In this document: one piece after another, positions 1 through 8,363 of the stretch | Layout of the letters: each line of letters opens with the position of its first letter | Position numbering within the stretch: the stretch's first letter is position 1 | Origin: Lawsonibacter sp900766145 | GTDB lineage: Bacteria > Bacillota > Clostridia > Oscillospirales > Oscillospiraceae | Strand: one strand, 5' to 3' | NCBI RefSeq assembly: GCF_030372275.1 | Contig: NZ_JAUDDJ010000005.1 | DNA length: 64,000 nt | Made by a program: the position numbers and the translations under genes | Notes under the pieces: generated by a model | Databases searched by the model: none | Told to the model about the DNA's origin: nothing | The model's input: the letters and a program-made list of their open reading frames with translations, nothing else

Positions 1-134
1 ATACCGTCACCCAGAGAGATGATGACGATGACGGCGGCCACACCGATGATGATGCCCAGCATGGTGAGAAGAGCCCGCATCTTGCTGGTAGCCAGCGATT
101 TCAGGGCCAGGAAAAAGGACTGTTTCACACCCAT
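1..134 (-). CDS. MacB-type ABC transporter permease, N-terminal fragment
   Basis: Only the first 44 codons are in the window; the gene runs off the left edge. The visible part starts MGVKQSFFLALKSL and continues into a hydrophobic first membrane helix with the motif LTMLGIIIGVAAVIV, typical of the N-terminus of MacB/FtsX-family permeases. Its ATG overlaps the TGA of the upstream ATPase gene in an ATGA arrangement, so the two are translationally coupled. With the ATPase and membrane-fusion protein it should form a MacAB-like exporter or a peptide/lipid extruder. The substrate cannot be read from the sequence. Confidence 0.85.
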   Translation of the reverse strand, partial: MGVKQSFFLALKSLATSKMRALLTMLGIIIGVAAVIVIISLGDG

Positions 135-886
135 CAGGCATCCACCTCCTCATCCAGATCATCCTCTTCTTCGATTCTGGGCTGGACGACTGCCTGGGGA
201 TCGCTGGAGTCGCCGTCGTAAATGATCTGGCCGTCCTGAAGGCGAATAATCCGCTTGGCCCGCACAGCGATGGAGTTATCGTGGGTAATAAGAACTACGG
301 TGTCCCCTTCCCGGTTGAGCTTTTTGAGGAAGGAGAGGACTTCCCGGCTGGTGTGGGAGTCCAGCGCGCCGGTAGGCTCGTCGGCCAGAATGACAGAGGG
401 GTTGCCTGCTAAAGCCCGGGCAATGGATACCCGCTGCTGCTGGCCGCCGGAGAGCTGATTGGGGCGGTTTTTATATTTGTCGGCCAGCCCCACCCGGTCC
501 AGCGCGCTGAGAGCCCGCTCCCGGCGCTCCCGCTCGGGCACGCCGCCGTAGAGCAGGGGAAGCTCCACATTTTCCAGCACGTTGAGTTTGGGGATAAGGT
601 TGTACTGCTGGAAGATAAAGCCCAGCATCTTATTGCGGATCACCGCCTGCTGATCGTCATCCATGGTGGACACGTCCACGCCGTCCAGAAAGTAGTGCCC
701 GCTGGTGGGCACGTCCAGACAGCCGATGATGTTCATGGCGGTGGACTTGCCTGATCCCGACTGTCCTACGATGGCGACAAACTCGCCCTTGTCAATGGCA
801 AAGTTCACGCCGTCCAGGGCTCGCACCTGGGTCTCACCCATCTGATAGATCTTATAGACCTGCTGAAATTCAATGAGGTGTCCCAT
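134..886 (-). CDS. MacB/LolD-type ABC transporter ATP-binding protein
   Basis: A 250-residue ATPase of the usual length for this family. Walker A (GQSGSGKST) lies at residues 41-49, the signature LSGGQQQR at 145-152 and Walker B (VILADE) at 165-170, followed by the D-loop region and a switch His in LITHDNS. The order of motifs and the GETQVRALDGV start are typical of MacB/LolD-group ATPases that power FtsX-like permeases. It lies three bases downstream of the membrane-fusion gene and overlaps the permease by ATGA. The acidic tail (EEEDDLDEE) is an added feature of unknown role. Confidence 0.93.
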   Translation of the reverse strand: MGHLIEFQQVYKIYQMGETQVRALDGVNFAIDKGEFVAIVGQSGSGKSTAMNIIGCLDVPTSGHYFLDGVDVSTMDDDQQAVIRNKMLGFIFQQYNLIPKLNVLENVELPLLYGGVPERERRERALSALDRVGLADKYKNRPNQLSGGQQQRVSIARALAGNPSVILADEPTGALDSHTSREVLSFLKKLNREGDTVVLITHDNSIAVRAKRIIRLQDGQIIYDGDSSDPQAVVQPRIEEEDDLDEEVDA

Positions 887-889
887 GGC

Positions 890-2545
890 TTACATCCCCA
901 TCATCGCGGCAAAGGGATTGGAGGCCTCATTGACCCATACTACCACATCCCCCTCCTGCAGGCCGCTGGTAATCTCGATATTGTCGGTGTCATTGCGGCC
1001 CAGGGTGACCTCCCGGGTTTCCAGTTTGGAGGGGTCCACCACAGTGCCGGTTTCGTCCAGAGCGCCCTCCAGGGCCACCTGGACTGTGGGCTGATCGCTG
1101 CCCCGGTTCACCGCATCCACCGGCACGCACAGTACGGTGCCAGCCCGCTCCACAATGATGTCGGCGGAGACATTCATGCCCGGTTTCAGGTCCTTGGCGT
1201 CGTCGATGACCACAGTGACCGGATAGTTGGTTTGGCCGCTGACGGTGGTGCCGTTGATGTTTACCGTATCTACCACCCCGGAGAAGGTGACCCCTTCCAC
1301 CGCGTCGGCGGTGATGGTGACTTCCTGGCCCACCTGAATCTTGTTGATGTCCTTCTCGTCGATCTTCATTTCGAAGGTAAGAGTGGACATGTCATAGAGG
1401 ACAGCCAACGTACCGCCGGCGGCAGAAAGGCTGTTGTTGTCGATGGTGTCGCCCGCTTTAAAGTTCTTTTCGATGATGGTGCCGGAGATGGGGGCGGTAA
1501 TGGTGTAGTTTTCCAGGGCGTCCTGGGCATTTTTCAGGGTGAGCTGGGCGTTTTGCAGGGAGATGGAGGCGTTCTCCAGGGAGGTTTCCGCCGAGGAGCC
1601 GCCCAGAGTAGCCAGCACCTGGCCCGCGGAGACCCGGCTGCCCACGGATACATTCAGGCTGACCACCTCGCCGCTGCCGGTGGCGGTGATGGTCTGAGTG
1701 AGGTTAGCCTCAAAGGTACCGCTGCCGGCGCAGGCAATATCGCCTACCCGGACGGTGGCAGCGGTTGCGGTGGTAAGCGCGCCTGGGTTCTGGACCCGGA
1801 TTTTCACCTGGCGCACCAGCGCGCCGCCGTTGCCCACCAGGTCGGCGTCGGACACCGATTCCACGGTGCCGGGCAGCGTCTCCAGTGTACCGGCCAGAGT
1901 GACCTGGGCAGCGGCGCCCACGGAGATGCGGGCGGCGTCGGCAGACTGGAAGGGAAGGGTGAGGGTCATGGTGGAGGTGTCGGAGATGTCCGCAATGGGA
2001 GAGCCGGCAGCGACCAGATCACCCTTTTTGACATGCAGCTGCTGTACTACGCCGGCCCCGGAGGCTTTGGGATTGAGACCGTCCACGATGGAGTTGTAGT
2101 TGAGCTGGGCCTGCTGGACCGATAGCTGGGCCTGCTGAAGGGAGGTCTCCGCACTGCCGGGGTCGATGCGGTAGAGAACGTCTCCCTTTTCCACCTGGTC
2201 GCCTACCTCAAAGGGGGCTTCCAGCACCTCTCCGGTCACCATGCCGCTGACGTTGTACGAGTCAATGGGCTGGATGGTGCCGGTGCTGGAGACGGACACG
2301 GTCATCTCCTGCATCTGGGCGGTCCCGGTGAGATAAGCGCCCGCCAGAAGTTCTTTTCCCGCCCCCAGCATGGGCCGGATGACGAAGAAAAATAGGGCGG
2401 CTAGCACCACCAGCACCGCGATGACTACCTTTGGCCAGCGGCGCTTTTTCTTGGGCGCTTTCCACGTGGGGGCGCTGTCCTGCTCAGGAACGTCCGGAAT
2501 CACGGAGGGAGCGGGAGCGGTTTGCAGTTGTTCTTTTGTTTCCAT
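890..2545 (-). CDS. HlyD/MacA-type membrane-fusion (efflux adaptor) protein
   Basis: A 551-residue single-pass protein. A basic stretch at about residues 31-38 is followed by one membrane helix at about 39-58, and the rest is extracytoplasmic. Two lipoyl-like/coiled segments can be seen, one at about 115-190 (VGDQVEKGDVLYRID, then a Gln-rich helix) and one at about 300-365 (VGSRVSAGQVLATLG, then a similar Gln/Asn helix and ITAPISGTI). They are followed by beta-barrel sequence with KPGMNVSADI. The family bridges an ABC exporter to the cell exterior. It is longer than many MacA proteins because of the doubled hairpin. It is the second gene of the tetR operon. Confidence 0.9.
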   Translation of the reverse strand: METKEQLQTAPAPSVIPDVPEQDSAPTWKAPKKKRRWPKVVIAVLVVLAALFFFVIRPMLGAGKELLAGAYLTGTAQMQEMTVSVSSTGTIQPIDSYNVSGMVTGEVLEAPFEVGDQVEKGDVLYRIDPGSAETSLQQAQLSVQQAQLNYNSIVDGLNPKASGAGVVQQLHVKKGDLVAAGSPIADISDTSTMTLTLPFQSADAARISVGAAAQVTLAGTLETLPGTVESVSDADLVGNGGALVRQVKIRVQNPGALTTATAATVRVGDIACAGSGTFEANLTQTITATGSGEVVSLNVSVGSRVSAGQVLATLGGSSAETSLENASISLQNAQLTLKNAQDALENYTITAPISGTIIEKNFKAGDTIDNNSLSAAGGTLAVLYDMSTLTFEMKIDEKDINKIQVGQEVTITADAVEGVTFSGVVDTVNINGTTVSGQTNYPVTVVIDDAKDLKPGMNVSADIIVERAGTVLCVPVDAVNRGSDQPTVQVALEGALDETGTVVDPSKLETREVTLGRNDTDNIEITSGLQEGDVVVWVNEASNPFAAMMGM

Positions 2546-2587
2546 TGCAGTAACTCCTTGTATATGGTGAATTGAATGGGTACAAAA

Positions 2588-3199
2588 TCAGGGCGCTTCG
2601 CTGCGTCTCTGCATGCCGCGGCGGAGGATATCCAGCTGGGCACAGAAACGGTCCCAAACGGGCTGAGGGTCTGTGTGGGACAGGGCGGCGCACAGGGCGG
2701 GGGCAGTTACGCTGACCAGGATGTGGAACATGTCCTCCAGGTCCTCGTCCCGGCGGATGGAGAGACGGGAAGAGTCGATATGACCAGACAGAGCGGCGAA
2801 AAGAGAATGGGTGCCTGCCGAGCGCAGCAGTGCGCCCTGCTGGACTCCAGCGTTGCGGTGAAGAATGGCTTGAAACTGCTGCGCAGCCGCATCCCCTCGT
2901 CGCTCCACCAGTGTCTGAAACAGAGCCTCAAAGGCAGCAAACAGGTCGCCCTGTTCCCGGGTGAGCAGTTCTTCCAGCATCTGGGTCAGTTCGTCCAGGT
3001 AGCACTGCAGCAGGTAGCGGAACAAGTCTGCTTTGTCTGTGAAATACATATAAAAGCTGCCTCGAGAAATTTCAGCCTGGTGAACGATGCGGTTGATGGA
3101 GGCCTCATCAAAAGAAACCCGGGAAAACTCCTCCCGGGCACACTGGAGAAGCTTCTCCCGCTTGGCCGGAGGAAGATGGAAAAATGTTGCACTTGGCAT
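2588..3199 (-). CDS. TetR-family transcriptional regulator
   Basis: 203 residues, the normal TetR size. A helix-turn-helix spans about residues 31-54 (DEASINRIVHQAEISRGSFY then MYF), matching the TetR pattern in which SRGSFYxYF ends the recognition helix. The C-terminal ligand-binding part is variable and not assignable. It is the first gene of a minus-strand operon with the exporter genes, 42 bases before the adaptor. A perfect palindrome 25 bases upstream of its start abuts the -10 box of its own promoter. The regulator therefore probably represses the whole operon and itself until an exported compound releases it. Confidence 0.93.
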   Translation of the reverse strand: MPSATFFHLPPAKREKLLQCAREEFSRVSFDEASINRIVHQAEISRGSFYMYFTDKADLFRYLLQCYLDELTQMLEELLTREQGDLFAAFEALFQTLVERRGDAAAQQFQAILHRNAGVQQGALLRSAGTHSLFAALSGHIDSSRLSIRRDEDLEDMFHILVSVTAPALCAALSHTDPQPVWDRFCAQLDILRRGMQRRSEAP

Positions 3200-3223
3200 A
3201 GCGAAGATACCTCACAAATCAGA

Positions 3224-3242
3224 ATATGACAAGTTGTCATAT
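3224..3242. promoter_or_regulatory. Perfect palindrome, probable TetR operator
   Basis: The sequence ATATGACAAGTTGTCATAT is a 19-base perfect inverted repeat with 9-base arms around a central G. It lies directly downstream of the -10 box of the tetR operon promoter, where the transcription start should fall, so a bound dimer would block initiation. Binding is inferred from position and symmetry. Confidence 0.75.
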
Positions 3243-3271
3243 AGTATAGTCGTCTCTGTTTTTTCGGTCAA
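3243..3271 (-). promoter_or_regulatory. Sigma-A promoter of the tetR-exporter operon
   Basis: On the minus strand TTGACC (3271-3266), a 17-base spacer and TATACT (3248-3243) form a near-consensus housekeeping promoter. The -10 box touches the palindrome at 3224-3242. Confidence 0.8.
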
Positions 3272-3397
3272 GGGGGAATGGGGCAATTCATAGTTTGTTC
3301 ACAGCTTGTCCCCTTCATGCTTTGTATCAGGATAGCGGGCCAGGTGAGAGGTCTTTCCTGAACTTATAAAAATTACTGACATGTGAGGACAGAATAT

Positions 3398-3418
3398 ACC
3401 TTCCCCCAGGGGGAAGGT
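3398..3418. repeat. 21-base palindrome of unknown role
   Basis: ACCTTCCCCC and GGGGGAAGGT are perfect arms around a single A. It lies between the HAD-gene terminator and the tetR promoter, with no adjacent T-run that would make it a second terminator. The rest of 3272-3420 shows nothing recognisable. Confidence 0.45.
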
Positions 3419-3420
3419 CA

Positions 3421-3460
3421 AGAAAAAAGAACGACGGCGCGGAAATAATTCCGCGCCGTC
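3421..3460 (-). terminator. Intrinsic terminator after the HAD phosphatase gene
   Basis: Perfect 12-base arms GACGGCGCGGAA (3433-3444) and TTCCGCGCCGTC (3449-3460) close a four-base loop. On the minus strand the stem is followed by GTTCTTTTTTCTT. It ends the feoB-HAD transcript. Confidence 0.88.
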
Positions 3461-3472
3461 CAGCGTTTCTGG

Positions 3473-4276
3473 TTACGATTGTTCCATAGCCCAGCGGATG
3501 GCCTGAGCCACACCCTCGTGGGCGTTGTCTGGGGCGATGTATCGGGCGGCATCCTTTACCGCCTGACATGCGTTGCCCATGGCGATGGGCGTACCCACCG
3601 CCTGGAGCATAGCCAGGTCGTTTGCACTGTCTCCCACTGCCGCGCACTGGTCCAGGGGGATGCCCCACAGCAGGGCCAGCAGAGCCAGGGTGCGCCCCTT
3701 GCTGACTCCCTTGGGGACCAGTTCAAAGTCGTGGTCGTTGGAGGAGGTGAGCTCGATCCCCTCCAGCTTGGACAGCTCCGCCAGCGGGTAGGCGGGCTGG
3801 TTCCAGTCTCCGTGGATCTTGGTCAGAGGCAGGTCGTGCTCCTTCAAGTAGGCGATGGGGTCCTCTGTGACCACCGCCGCGTTGTGAAAGACCGGGTAGG
3901 GAAAGGTCTTGGACAGGGAGCGATGGGAGAAGGGGTCCAGGACAATTTGCTCTCCGGCGAAGATCATCAGTTCGATGTCCCGGTGGAGGCACAGCTCCAG
4001 GGCCGTTTGGCTGACATTCTCGGGAATATCCCAGCGCCGCAGGTGAACGCCGGTGGAGTTATCAGACAGCACCGCGCCCCCCAGGCAGACAGACAGGTTG
4101 TCACACCCGGCCTGGGTGGAAAAGTCAGCGGCCTCCTGGGCGGAGCGTCCGGTGGACAGCACCACCTTGATGCCCGCCTGGCGGGCCTGGGCAATGGCGG
4201 CTTTGGTCTCGTCGGTGATCTGGCCCGCCGGGTCCAGCAGGGTCCCGTCCAGGTCCAGGGCGATGAGTCGGATCAT
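3473..4276 (-). CDS. Cof-type HAD-superfamily phosphatase
   Basis: 267 residues, the usual length for Cof/YidA-type HAD hydrolases. Motif I is DLDGT at residues 8-12, motif II contains STGRS, and the C-terminal motif GDSANDLAML at about 216-225 carries the Mg-binding aspartates. The middle of the protein is the C2 cap typical of the family. Members dephosphorylate sugar phosphates, pyridoxal phosphate or flavin precursors; the substrate cannot be read here. It starts 32 bases after feoB with its own ribosome site, so it is probably co-transcribed, though a link to iron is not evident. Confidence 0.88.
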   Translation of the reverse strand: MIRLIALDLDGTLLDPAGQITDETKAAIAQARQAGIKVVLSTGRSAQEAADFSTQAGCDNLSVCLGGAVLSDNSTGVHLRRWDIPENVSQTALELCLHRDIELMIFAGEQIVLDPFSHRSLSKTFPYPVFHNAAVVTEDPIAYLKEHDLPLTKIHGDWNQPAYPLAELSKLEGIELTSSNDHDFELVPKGVSKGRTLALLALLWGIPLDQCAAVGDSANDLAMLQAVGTPIAMGNACQAVKDAARYIAPDNAHEGVAQAIRWAMEQS

Positions 4277-4308
4277 AAATTAGGTCCTCCTTCAAAAGGT
4301 ATCATATC

Positions 4309-6717
4309 TCAGCCCAATCCAAGCAGCAGGCCGATGGTGTGCACCAGCAGGGAGGCCACGTAGGCTACGCCTAGCTGCCAGGCGATGGAGAAGAGGGTCC
4401 ATTTGGTGCTCTGCATCTCCCGGGCCAGGGTGGACACTGCGGCCACACAGGGCACATACAGCAGGATAAACACCAGCATGGAGAAGGCGGCCAGGGGGGT
4501 AAAGCCGGTCATGGCGGCGGCTACCTGGGCGCTGGTGGCGGTGAGGGCAAATCCGTAGAACATAGACAGGGAGGAGACCACCATCTCCTTGGCAATGAGG
4601 CCGGTGAGCAGGGCCACCGCTGCCTGCCAGAAGCCAAAGCCCATGGGGGCAAAGATGGGGGCGATCCATCCGCCGATGGTGCCCAGCATAGAGGTGGAGG
4701 CGTCCTCCACCATGTGCAGGGAGAAGTCGAAGGACTGGAGCAGCCACAAGATCATGCTCATCAGCAAAATCAGGGTACCCGCCTTGATAAGGAAGCCCTT
4801 CACCTTCTGCCACACGTGGGTGGCGATGTTTTCCATAGAGGGCAGGCGGTAGGGGGGCAGCTCCAGCACGAAGGGAGCGGGCTCTCCGGCAAAGAGGGTG
4901 TGCTTAAAGAAGATGCCGGACAGAATGCCTACAAACATGCCGATGACATACAGGCCAAAGACCACCAGGCCCGCCCAGGGTCCGAAGAAGGCTCCAGCAA
5001 TCATGCCGTATACCGGCAGCTTGGCCGAGCAGGACATGAATGGAATGAGCAGGATGGTCATGCGCCGGTCCTTCTCATTTTCCATGGTCCGGGCGCCCAT
5101 AATGGCGGGCACCGAGCAGCCAAAGCCCATCAGCATGGGGATAAAGGCCTTGCCGCTCAGACCAAAGCGCCGCAGCAGCCGGTCCATGATAAAGGCGGCA
5201 CGGGACATGTAGCCCGAGTCCTCCAGGAAGCTGAGGAAGAAGAACAGCAGGGCGATCTGGGGCAGGAAGGAGAGCACTCCGCCTACACCAGCGATGATGC
5301 CGTCGCACACCAGGCTGATGAGCACGGGGGATACATTTCCGGCGGTCATGGTGTCCCGCAAAAAGCCGGAGAACAGGTCAATGAGGGCACTTACCCCATC
5401 CTGGAGCCAGGAGCCGAAGGGGCCGAAGGTGATGACAAACATCACCAGCATGGCGCACAGGAACAGGGGCAGGGCAGTGTATTTGCCGGTGACAATGCGG
5501 TCGATGCGCTGGCTGAGGGTGGGCCGGCCGCTGGTGTTTCCTTTGACCACGGAGGCTTTGACCACCCGCTCGATGTACTGGTAGCGGCTGTCGGCGATGA
5601 GGGTCTCCCGGTCGCCCAAGTCGCTGGAGGCCTCATACTGGGCGATGATCTGATCCAGCTTCTTCTGGGTGTCCGGAGGCAGATTCAGGGCCTTGGAGAC
5701 AATCTCGTCTCCCTCTAGCAGTTTAATAGAAGCCCAGTGGGCGGGGAGGTTGGCGGCATAGGCCGCGTCGTGAATGAGCTCGCCCATCCGGTGGTGGATA
5801 TCGTGGGTGAATTCATCATAGAGGTCGTCGGGCTCGAAGGTGTAGCCCAAGTGCATTTGCCGGTGGGCCACCTCCAGCAGTTCGTCCAATCCCTCGCCGG
5901 TGCGGGCGGTGATGGGTACCACCGGCACGCCCAGCTCCCGGGACAGACGCTCCACATCGATATGGTCCCCGTGGGCCTGGACCTCGTCCATAAAGTTTAA
6001 AGCCAGCACCATGGGGCGCTCCAGCTCCAGAAGCTGAACGGTGAGGTAGAGGTTACGCTCCAGGTTGGTGGCGTCCACAATGTCGATGATGGCGTCGGGG
6101 CCCTCGCCGATGATAAAGTCCCGGGCCACGATCTCCTCCATGGAGTAGGGGGACAGGGAGTAGATGCCGGGCAGGTCCACCACGGTGAGCTCTCGGTCAC
6201 CCAGGTGGGCGATGCCCTCCTTTTTCTCCACGGTGACGCCTGGCCAGTTGCCCACGTACTGGTTGGAGCCGGTGAGGGCGTTAAACAGGGTGGTCTTGCC
6301 GCAGTTGGGATTGCCCGCCAGGGCCACCTTCATGGGGCGGCTGTCGTGGGCGTTGTGGTCGTAGTCCTTGCCGTGGTGCTCCAGTTCGTGGACATGGTCC
6401 CGCAGCTGGCGGCGGATGGCCTCCGGGTCCTGGCTGCGGTTTGATGTGTTGGAGGAAGGAGTGCGGCGGGGTGTGCCGATTTGGATTTGAGCCGCGTCAT
6501 CCTTCCGCAAAGATAGCTCATAACCCCGTAAAGACACCTCCAGCGGGTCGCCCAGAGGGGCGATCTTGGTTACCTTCACCACCGTACCGGGGGTCAGGCC
6601 CATGTCAACCAGGCGGCGTTTCACCGCGCCCGACTGATTGCCCACCGACAGGATCATACCGCTCTCACCGGGGGAGAGCTCCTGTAAGGTGCGTGGGGCG
6701 TTTTTCGTTTCTTCCAT
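4309..6717 (-). CDS. feoB: Ferrous iron transporter, FeoA-FeoB fusion
   Basis: 802 residues. An FeoA (SH3-like) domain at about 10-80 (LSPGESGMILSV, LTPGTVVKVTKIAPLGDPLEV) is joined by a Ser/His-rich linker to FeoB. The G domain begins with P-loop GNPNCGKTT at 135-143, switch II DLPG at 181-184 and NFMDE as the specificity region. The C-terminal half is the polytopic gate-containing membrane domain. The protein imports Fe(II) across the cytoplasmic membrane. FeoA and FeoB are usually separate neighbouring genes; here they are one polypeptide. No FeoC-like gene follows. The ATG at 6717 gives a complete FeoA domain. Confidence 0.96.
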   Translation of the reverse strand: MEETKNAPRTLQELSPGESGMILSVGNQSGAVKRRLVDMGLTPGTVVKVTKIAPLGDPLEVSLRGYELSLRKDDAAQIQIGTPRRTPSSNTSNRSQDPEAIRRQLRDHVHELEHHGKDYDHNAHDSRPMKVALAGNPNCGKTTLFNALTGSNQYVGNWPGVTVEKKEGIAHLGDRELTVVDLPGIYSLSPYSMEEIVARDFIIGEGPDAIIDIVDATNLERNLYLTVQLLELERPMVLALNFMDEVQAHGDHIDVERLSRELGVPVVPITARTGEGLDELLEVAHRQMHLGYTFEPDDLYDEFTHDIHHRMGELIHDAAYAANLPAHWASIKLLEGDEIVSKALNLPPDTQKKLDQIIAQYEASSDLGDRETLIADSRYQYIERVVKASVVKGNTSGRPTLSQRIDRIVTGKYTALPLFLCAMLVMFVITFGPFGSWLQDGVSALIDLFSGFLRDTMTAGNVSPVLISLVCDGIIAGVGGVLSFLPQIALLFFFLSFLEDSGYMSRAAFIMDRLLRRFGLSGKAFIPMLMGFGCSVPAIMGARTMENEKDRRMTILLIPFMSCSAKLPVYGMIAGAFFGPWAGLVVFGLYVIGMFVGILSGIFFKHTLFAGEPAPFVLELPPYRLPSMENIATHVWQKVKGFLIKAGTLILLMSMILWLLQSFDFSLHMVEDASTSMLGTIGGWIAPIFAPMGFGFWQAAVALLTGLIAKEMVVSSLSMFYGFALTATSAQVAAAMTGFTPLAAFSMLVFILLYVPCVAAVSTLAREMQSTKWTLFSIAWQLGVAYVASLLVHTIGLLLGLG

Positions 6718-6767
6718 AGTTTCGGTCCTCTCTGCTTACAACAAAAACATAACTGTTTCGACCATAT

Positions 6768-6796
6768 ATTTTACCCAAGGAATGGGGAGTTTTCAA
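6768..6796 (-). promoter_or_regulatory. Promoter of feoB
   Basis: Minus-strand TTGAAA (6796-6791), a 17-base spacer and TAAAAT (6773-6768), about 50 bases upstream of the start. No convincing Fur box was found by eye. Confidence 0.6.
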
Positions 6797-6883
6797 GGGA
6801 AGCAGGGCATTTTTTGGCCGGACAGGGGAAAGAGAAGAGAGAAATTTGTGCCCGGTTACCCTCTGGAAACTGGCGTGGGAGTG

Positions 6884-6892
6884 TGGTATAAT
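6884..6892 (+). promoter_or_regulatory. Extended -10 promoter for the unknown-nuclease pair
   Basis: TGGTATAAT is an extended -10 element 44 bases upstream of the start at 6936. The -35 region (TGGAAA at a 17-base spacing) is weak. Confidence 0.6.
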
Positions 6893-6935
6893 CTCCTTTA
6901 ACCCACAATTTTTCCGCCGCAGGGGAGGAAGGTCC

Positions 6936-7325
6936 ATGACGCTGATTTTATGTGTGGATGACCGGGGTGGCCTTATGTTCAACCGCCGCCGTCAGAGCCA
7001 GGACCGCCTGGTGCGGACGGATATGCTCCGCCTGTGTGGGGAACGGCCGTTGGCTGTCAGCCCCTACACCGCCCGGCAGTTTGCGCCGGAGGACCGTGTG
7101 AAGGTAGTGGACCAGCCGGGAGAGGAGGATATCTTCTTCCTGGAGGATCTGCCGCCTCAGCCCCTTTTGGAGCGGGCGGAAAAACTTGTTTTGTACCACT
7201 GGAACCGGGTCTACCCCGGGGATGTCCATATCGCCCTCCCGCCCCAGGGGTGGAGCCTGGAGGAGCAGGTGGAATTTCCCGGCCATTCCCACGAAACGAT
7301 CACAAGAGAGGTCTATTCCCGATGA
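6936..7325 (+). CDS. Conserved protein of unknown function
   Basis: 129 residues starting MTLILCVDDRGGLMFNRRRQ. The ATG at 6936 has a strong Shine-Dalgarno sequence (GGGGAGGAAGG) and follows the extended -10 promoter closely. The frame stays open further upstream but without a better start. The opening resembles small clostridial proteins that start with a CVDxxxGxxFNxRRQSQD pattern, sometimes labelled ribonuclease Z without good support; I assign no function. It is mostly soluble, with no signal or membrane segment. Its stop overlaps the ATG of the nuclease lipoprotein by ATGA, so the two are translationally coupled. Confidence 0.75.
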   Translation: MTLILCVDDRGGLMFNRRRQSQDRLVRTDMLRLCGERPLAVSPYTARQFAPEDRVKVVDQPGEEDIFFLEDLPPQPLLERAEKLVLYHWNRVYPGDVHIALPPQGWSLEEQVEFPGHSHETITREVYSR

Positions 7326-8200
7326 AACGCCTGAACACAGCCCTGTTGTCCCTGCTTTTGCTGGTGTGCATGCTGCTCTCTGCCTGCGGCGCGATGCCTC
7401 AGGGGAGTGGAAACAGCGCCACCTTGGAGAACATTCCCGCCTATTCTGGGCAAGCCTATGTAGAGATCAATGACAACCAGCCCTCCTTTACCAAGGACGA
7501 GCTGGTCACCGAGAGTTTTGAGGAATACAGCCCGCTGGACAGCCTGGGCCGCTGCGGCGTGGCCTATGCCAATGTAGGAGTGGACACCATGCCCACCGAG
7601 GACCGGGGCAGCATCGGCCAGGTGAAGCCCTCCGGCTGGCAGACGGTGAAGTACGACTGTGTAGACGGCAAGTATCTCTATAACCGCTGTCACCTCATCG
7701 GCTATCAGCTCACGGCGGAGAATGCCAACAAGGAGAATTTGATTACCGGCACCCGTTACCTGAATGTAGAGGGCATGCTGCCCTTTGAAAACCTGGTGGC
7801 CGACTACGTAAAGGAGACGGAAAACCACGTGCTCTACCGGATCACTCCCATCTTTGAGGGGAACAACCTGGTGGCCAGCGGCGTGCAGATGGAGGCCATG
7901 TCCGTGGAGGACAACGGCGAGGGCGTGTGCTTCAATGTCTATTGCTACAACGTCCAGCCCGGGGTGGTCATTGACTATGCCACCGGCGACAGCTGGCTGG
8001 AGGAGGACGCACCCACCGCTGGTGACAGCAGCACCTCCCAGGAGGAGAGCTATGTCCTGAACACCAGCTCCAAGAAGTTCCACCGGCCCGACTGCTCCGG
8101 TGTGGACAGCATGAGCCCCGAAAACCGCCAGGACTACACCGGCACCCGCCAGTCCCTCATTGACCAGGGTTATTCCCCCTGCGGTACCTGCAAACCTTAG
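7322..8200 (+). CDS. DNA/RNA non-specific endonuclease lipoprotein
   Basis: 292 residues. The signal peptide ends in a lipobox (MLLSAC, Cys22), so the protein should be anchored outside the membrane. The central domain is of the EndA/NucA beta-beta-alpha-metal type, with YNRCHLIGYQLTAENANKEN and ITGTRYLNVEGMLPFEN; the catalytic His is in the RCHLIG segment, where many relatives have RGH. A Ser/Thr-rich linker leads to a C-terminal Cys module (YVLNTSSKKFH, DCSGVDSM, PCGTCKP), an Ada-like metal-binding fold often found at the end of secreted clostridial nucleases. The likely role is degrading or processing extracellular DNA. It is coupled to the upstream unknown gene. Confidence 0.9.
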   Translation: MKRLNTALLSLLLLVCMLLSACGAMPQGSGNSATLENIPAYSGQAYVEINDNQPSFTKDELVTESFEEYSPLDSLGRCGVAYANVGVDTMPTEDRGSIGQVKPSGWQTVKYDCVDGKYLYNRCHLIGYQLTAENANKENLITGTRYLNVEGMLPFENLVADYVKETENHVLYRITPIFEGNNLVASGVQMEAMSVEDNGEGVCFNVYCYNVQPGVVIDYATGDSWLEEDAPTAGDSSTSQEESYVLNTSSKKFHRPDCSGVDSMSPENRQDYTGTRQSLIDQGYSPCGTCKP

Positions 8201-8329
8201 CCCGCTTTCTTGAAAGAAAGCTTGGCAAAGAACTTCCGGCGAAGCTCCGCTTCGCCCCTAGCCCGCCCTGGACTGGGTTAAAGCTTGGAAAACAGGCGCC
8301 ACGCCTACACCGCTACGTCAATAGAAAAA
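8201..8329. repeat. Intergenic segment with two short inverted repeats
   Basis: There is no gene here. CTTTCTTGAAAGAAAG and the 8-base-arm hairpin GGCGAAGC/GCTTCGCC sit close together, followed by a second AAGCTTGG. The make-up resembles dispersed intergenic repeats, but no second full copy was found in this window. Confidence 0.35.
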
Positions 8330-8363
8330 CGCGAAGTCTGAACCGTCAGACTTCGCGTTTTTT
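8325..8363. terminator. Bidirectional intrinsic terminator
   Basis: CGCGAAGTCTGA (8330-8341) and TCAGACTTCGCG (8346-8357) pair perfectly. TTTTTT follows on the plus strand and TTTTT on the minus strand. It ends both the nuclease transcript and the cobalamin operon. Confidence 0.92.

Noticed and set aside
878..2125. Open plus-strand frame of 415 codons opposite the adaptor gene
   Set aside because: Antisense to a well-supported adaptor protein; composition is the mirror of that gene.
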